NCBI GenBank assembly: GCA_038380795.1
Contig: CM076275.1
Location: forward strand, 4,528,501-4,592,500
Direction: 5' to 3'
Length of the DNA: 64,000 bases
DNA from: Pyrocephalus nanus
Taxonomy: Eukaryota; Chordata; Aves; Passeriformes; Tyrannidae
The first letter of the stretch is position 1. The number at the start of each line of letters is the position of its first letter. The notes under the pieces are model-generated. The model searched no databases, was not told the origin of the DNA, and was given only the letters and a program-made list of their open reading frames with translations. A program made the translations under genes and the position numbers. Shown here one piece after another: positions 63,901 to 64,000 of the stretch.

Positions 63901-64000
63901 GTTGGTGTTTCTTCTGCATAAACTGATGGCCAATGCAGCATTTCTTTTAGGAAAAGCAGGATGGTTTAGATTCAGCAGGTTTAATTAAGAATTCAAATGC

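Overview
The window is vertebrate nuclear DNA, most likely from a bird or another sauropsid. All five genes are spliced and have vertebrate exon structures. Introns are short, promoters are CpG-rich, and a second deoxycytidine kinase gene (DCK2) is present, a paralogue that birds keep and mammals have lost. The gene set RUFY1, HNRNPH1 and CANX matches the region homologous to human 5q35.3. I cannot name the species from sequence alone.

Layout from left to right. (1) 1-5.4 kb: the last eight coding exons of RUFY1 (+), an endosomal coiled-coil/FYVE protein, with its stop codon and poly(A) signal. (2) 6.2-21.6 kb: HNRNPH1 (-), a G-tract-binding splicing regulator, tail-to-tail with RUFY1. Its twelve coding exons join in phase if the most 5' one, at 21.5 kb under a CpG-island promoter, is accepted. 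(3) 16.3-20.9 kb: complete DCK2 (+), seven coding exons. If the 21.5 kb exon is right, DCK2 lies antisense inside HNRNPH1 intron 1. (4) 22.5-31.3 kb: no recognised gene; it contains a 25-bp minisatellite at 28.6-28.8 kb. (5) 31.3-33.8 kb: complete LTC4S (-), five exons whose lengths and phases fit the family. (6) 33.8-48.4 kb: about 14.6 kb without a recognised gene. (7) 48.4 kb to the end: CANX (+), with its CpG promoter, a long first intron, and nine coding exons reaching into the P-domain. It runs off the right edge.

The genes serve different pathways: endosomal tethering, RNA splicing, nucleoside salvage, leukotriene synthesis and ER glycoprotein folding. Their grouping is inherited synteny, not an operon-like unit. 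The most useful observations are the opposite-strand nesting of DCK2 in HNRNPH1, an alternative acidic N-terminus for HNRNPH1, several candidate regulated or poison exons, a perfect ER-stress response element in the CANX promoter, and the position of LTC4S on the HNRNPH1 side of CANX. I saw no CRISPR array, no virus and no recognisable transposon, and nothing here supports a wholly new molecular system.
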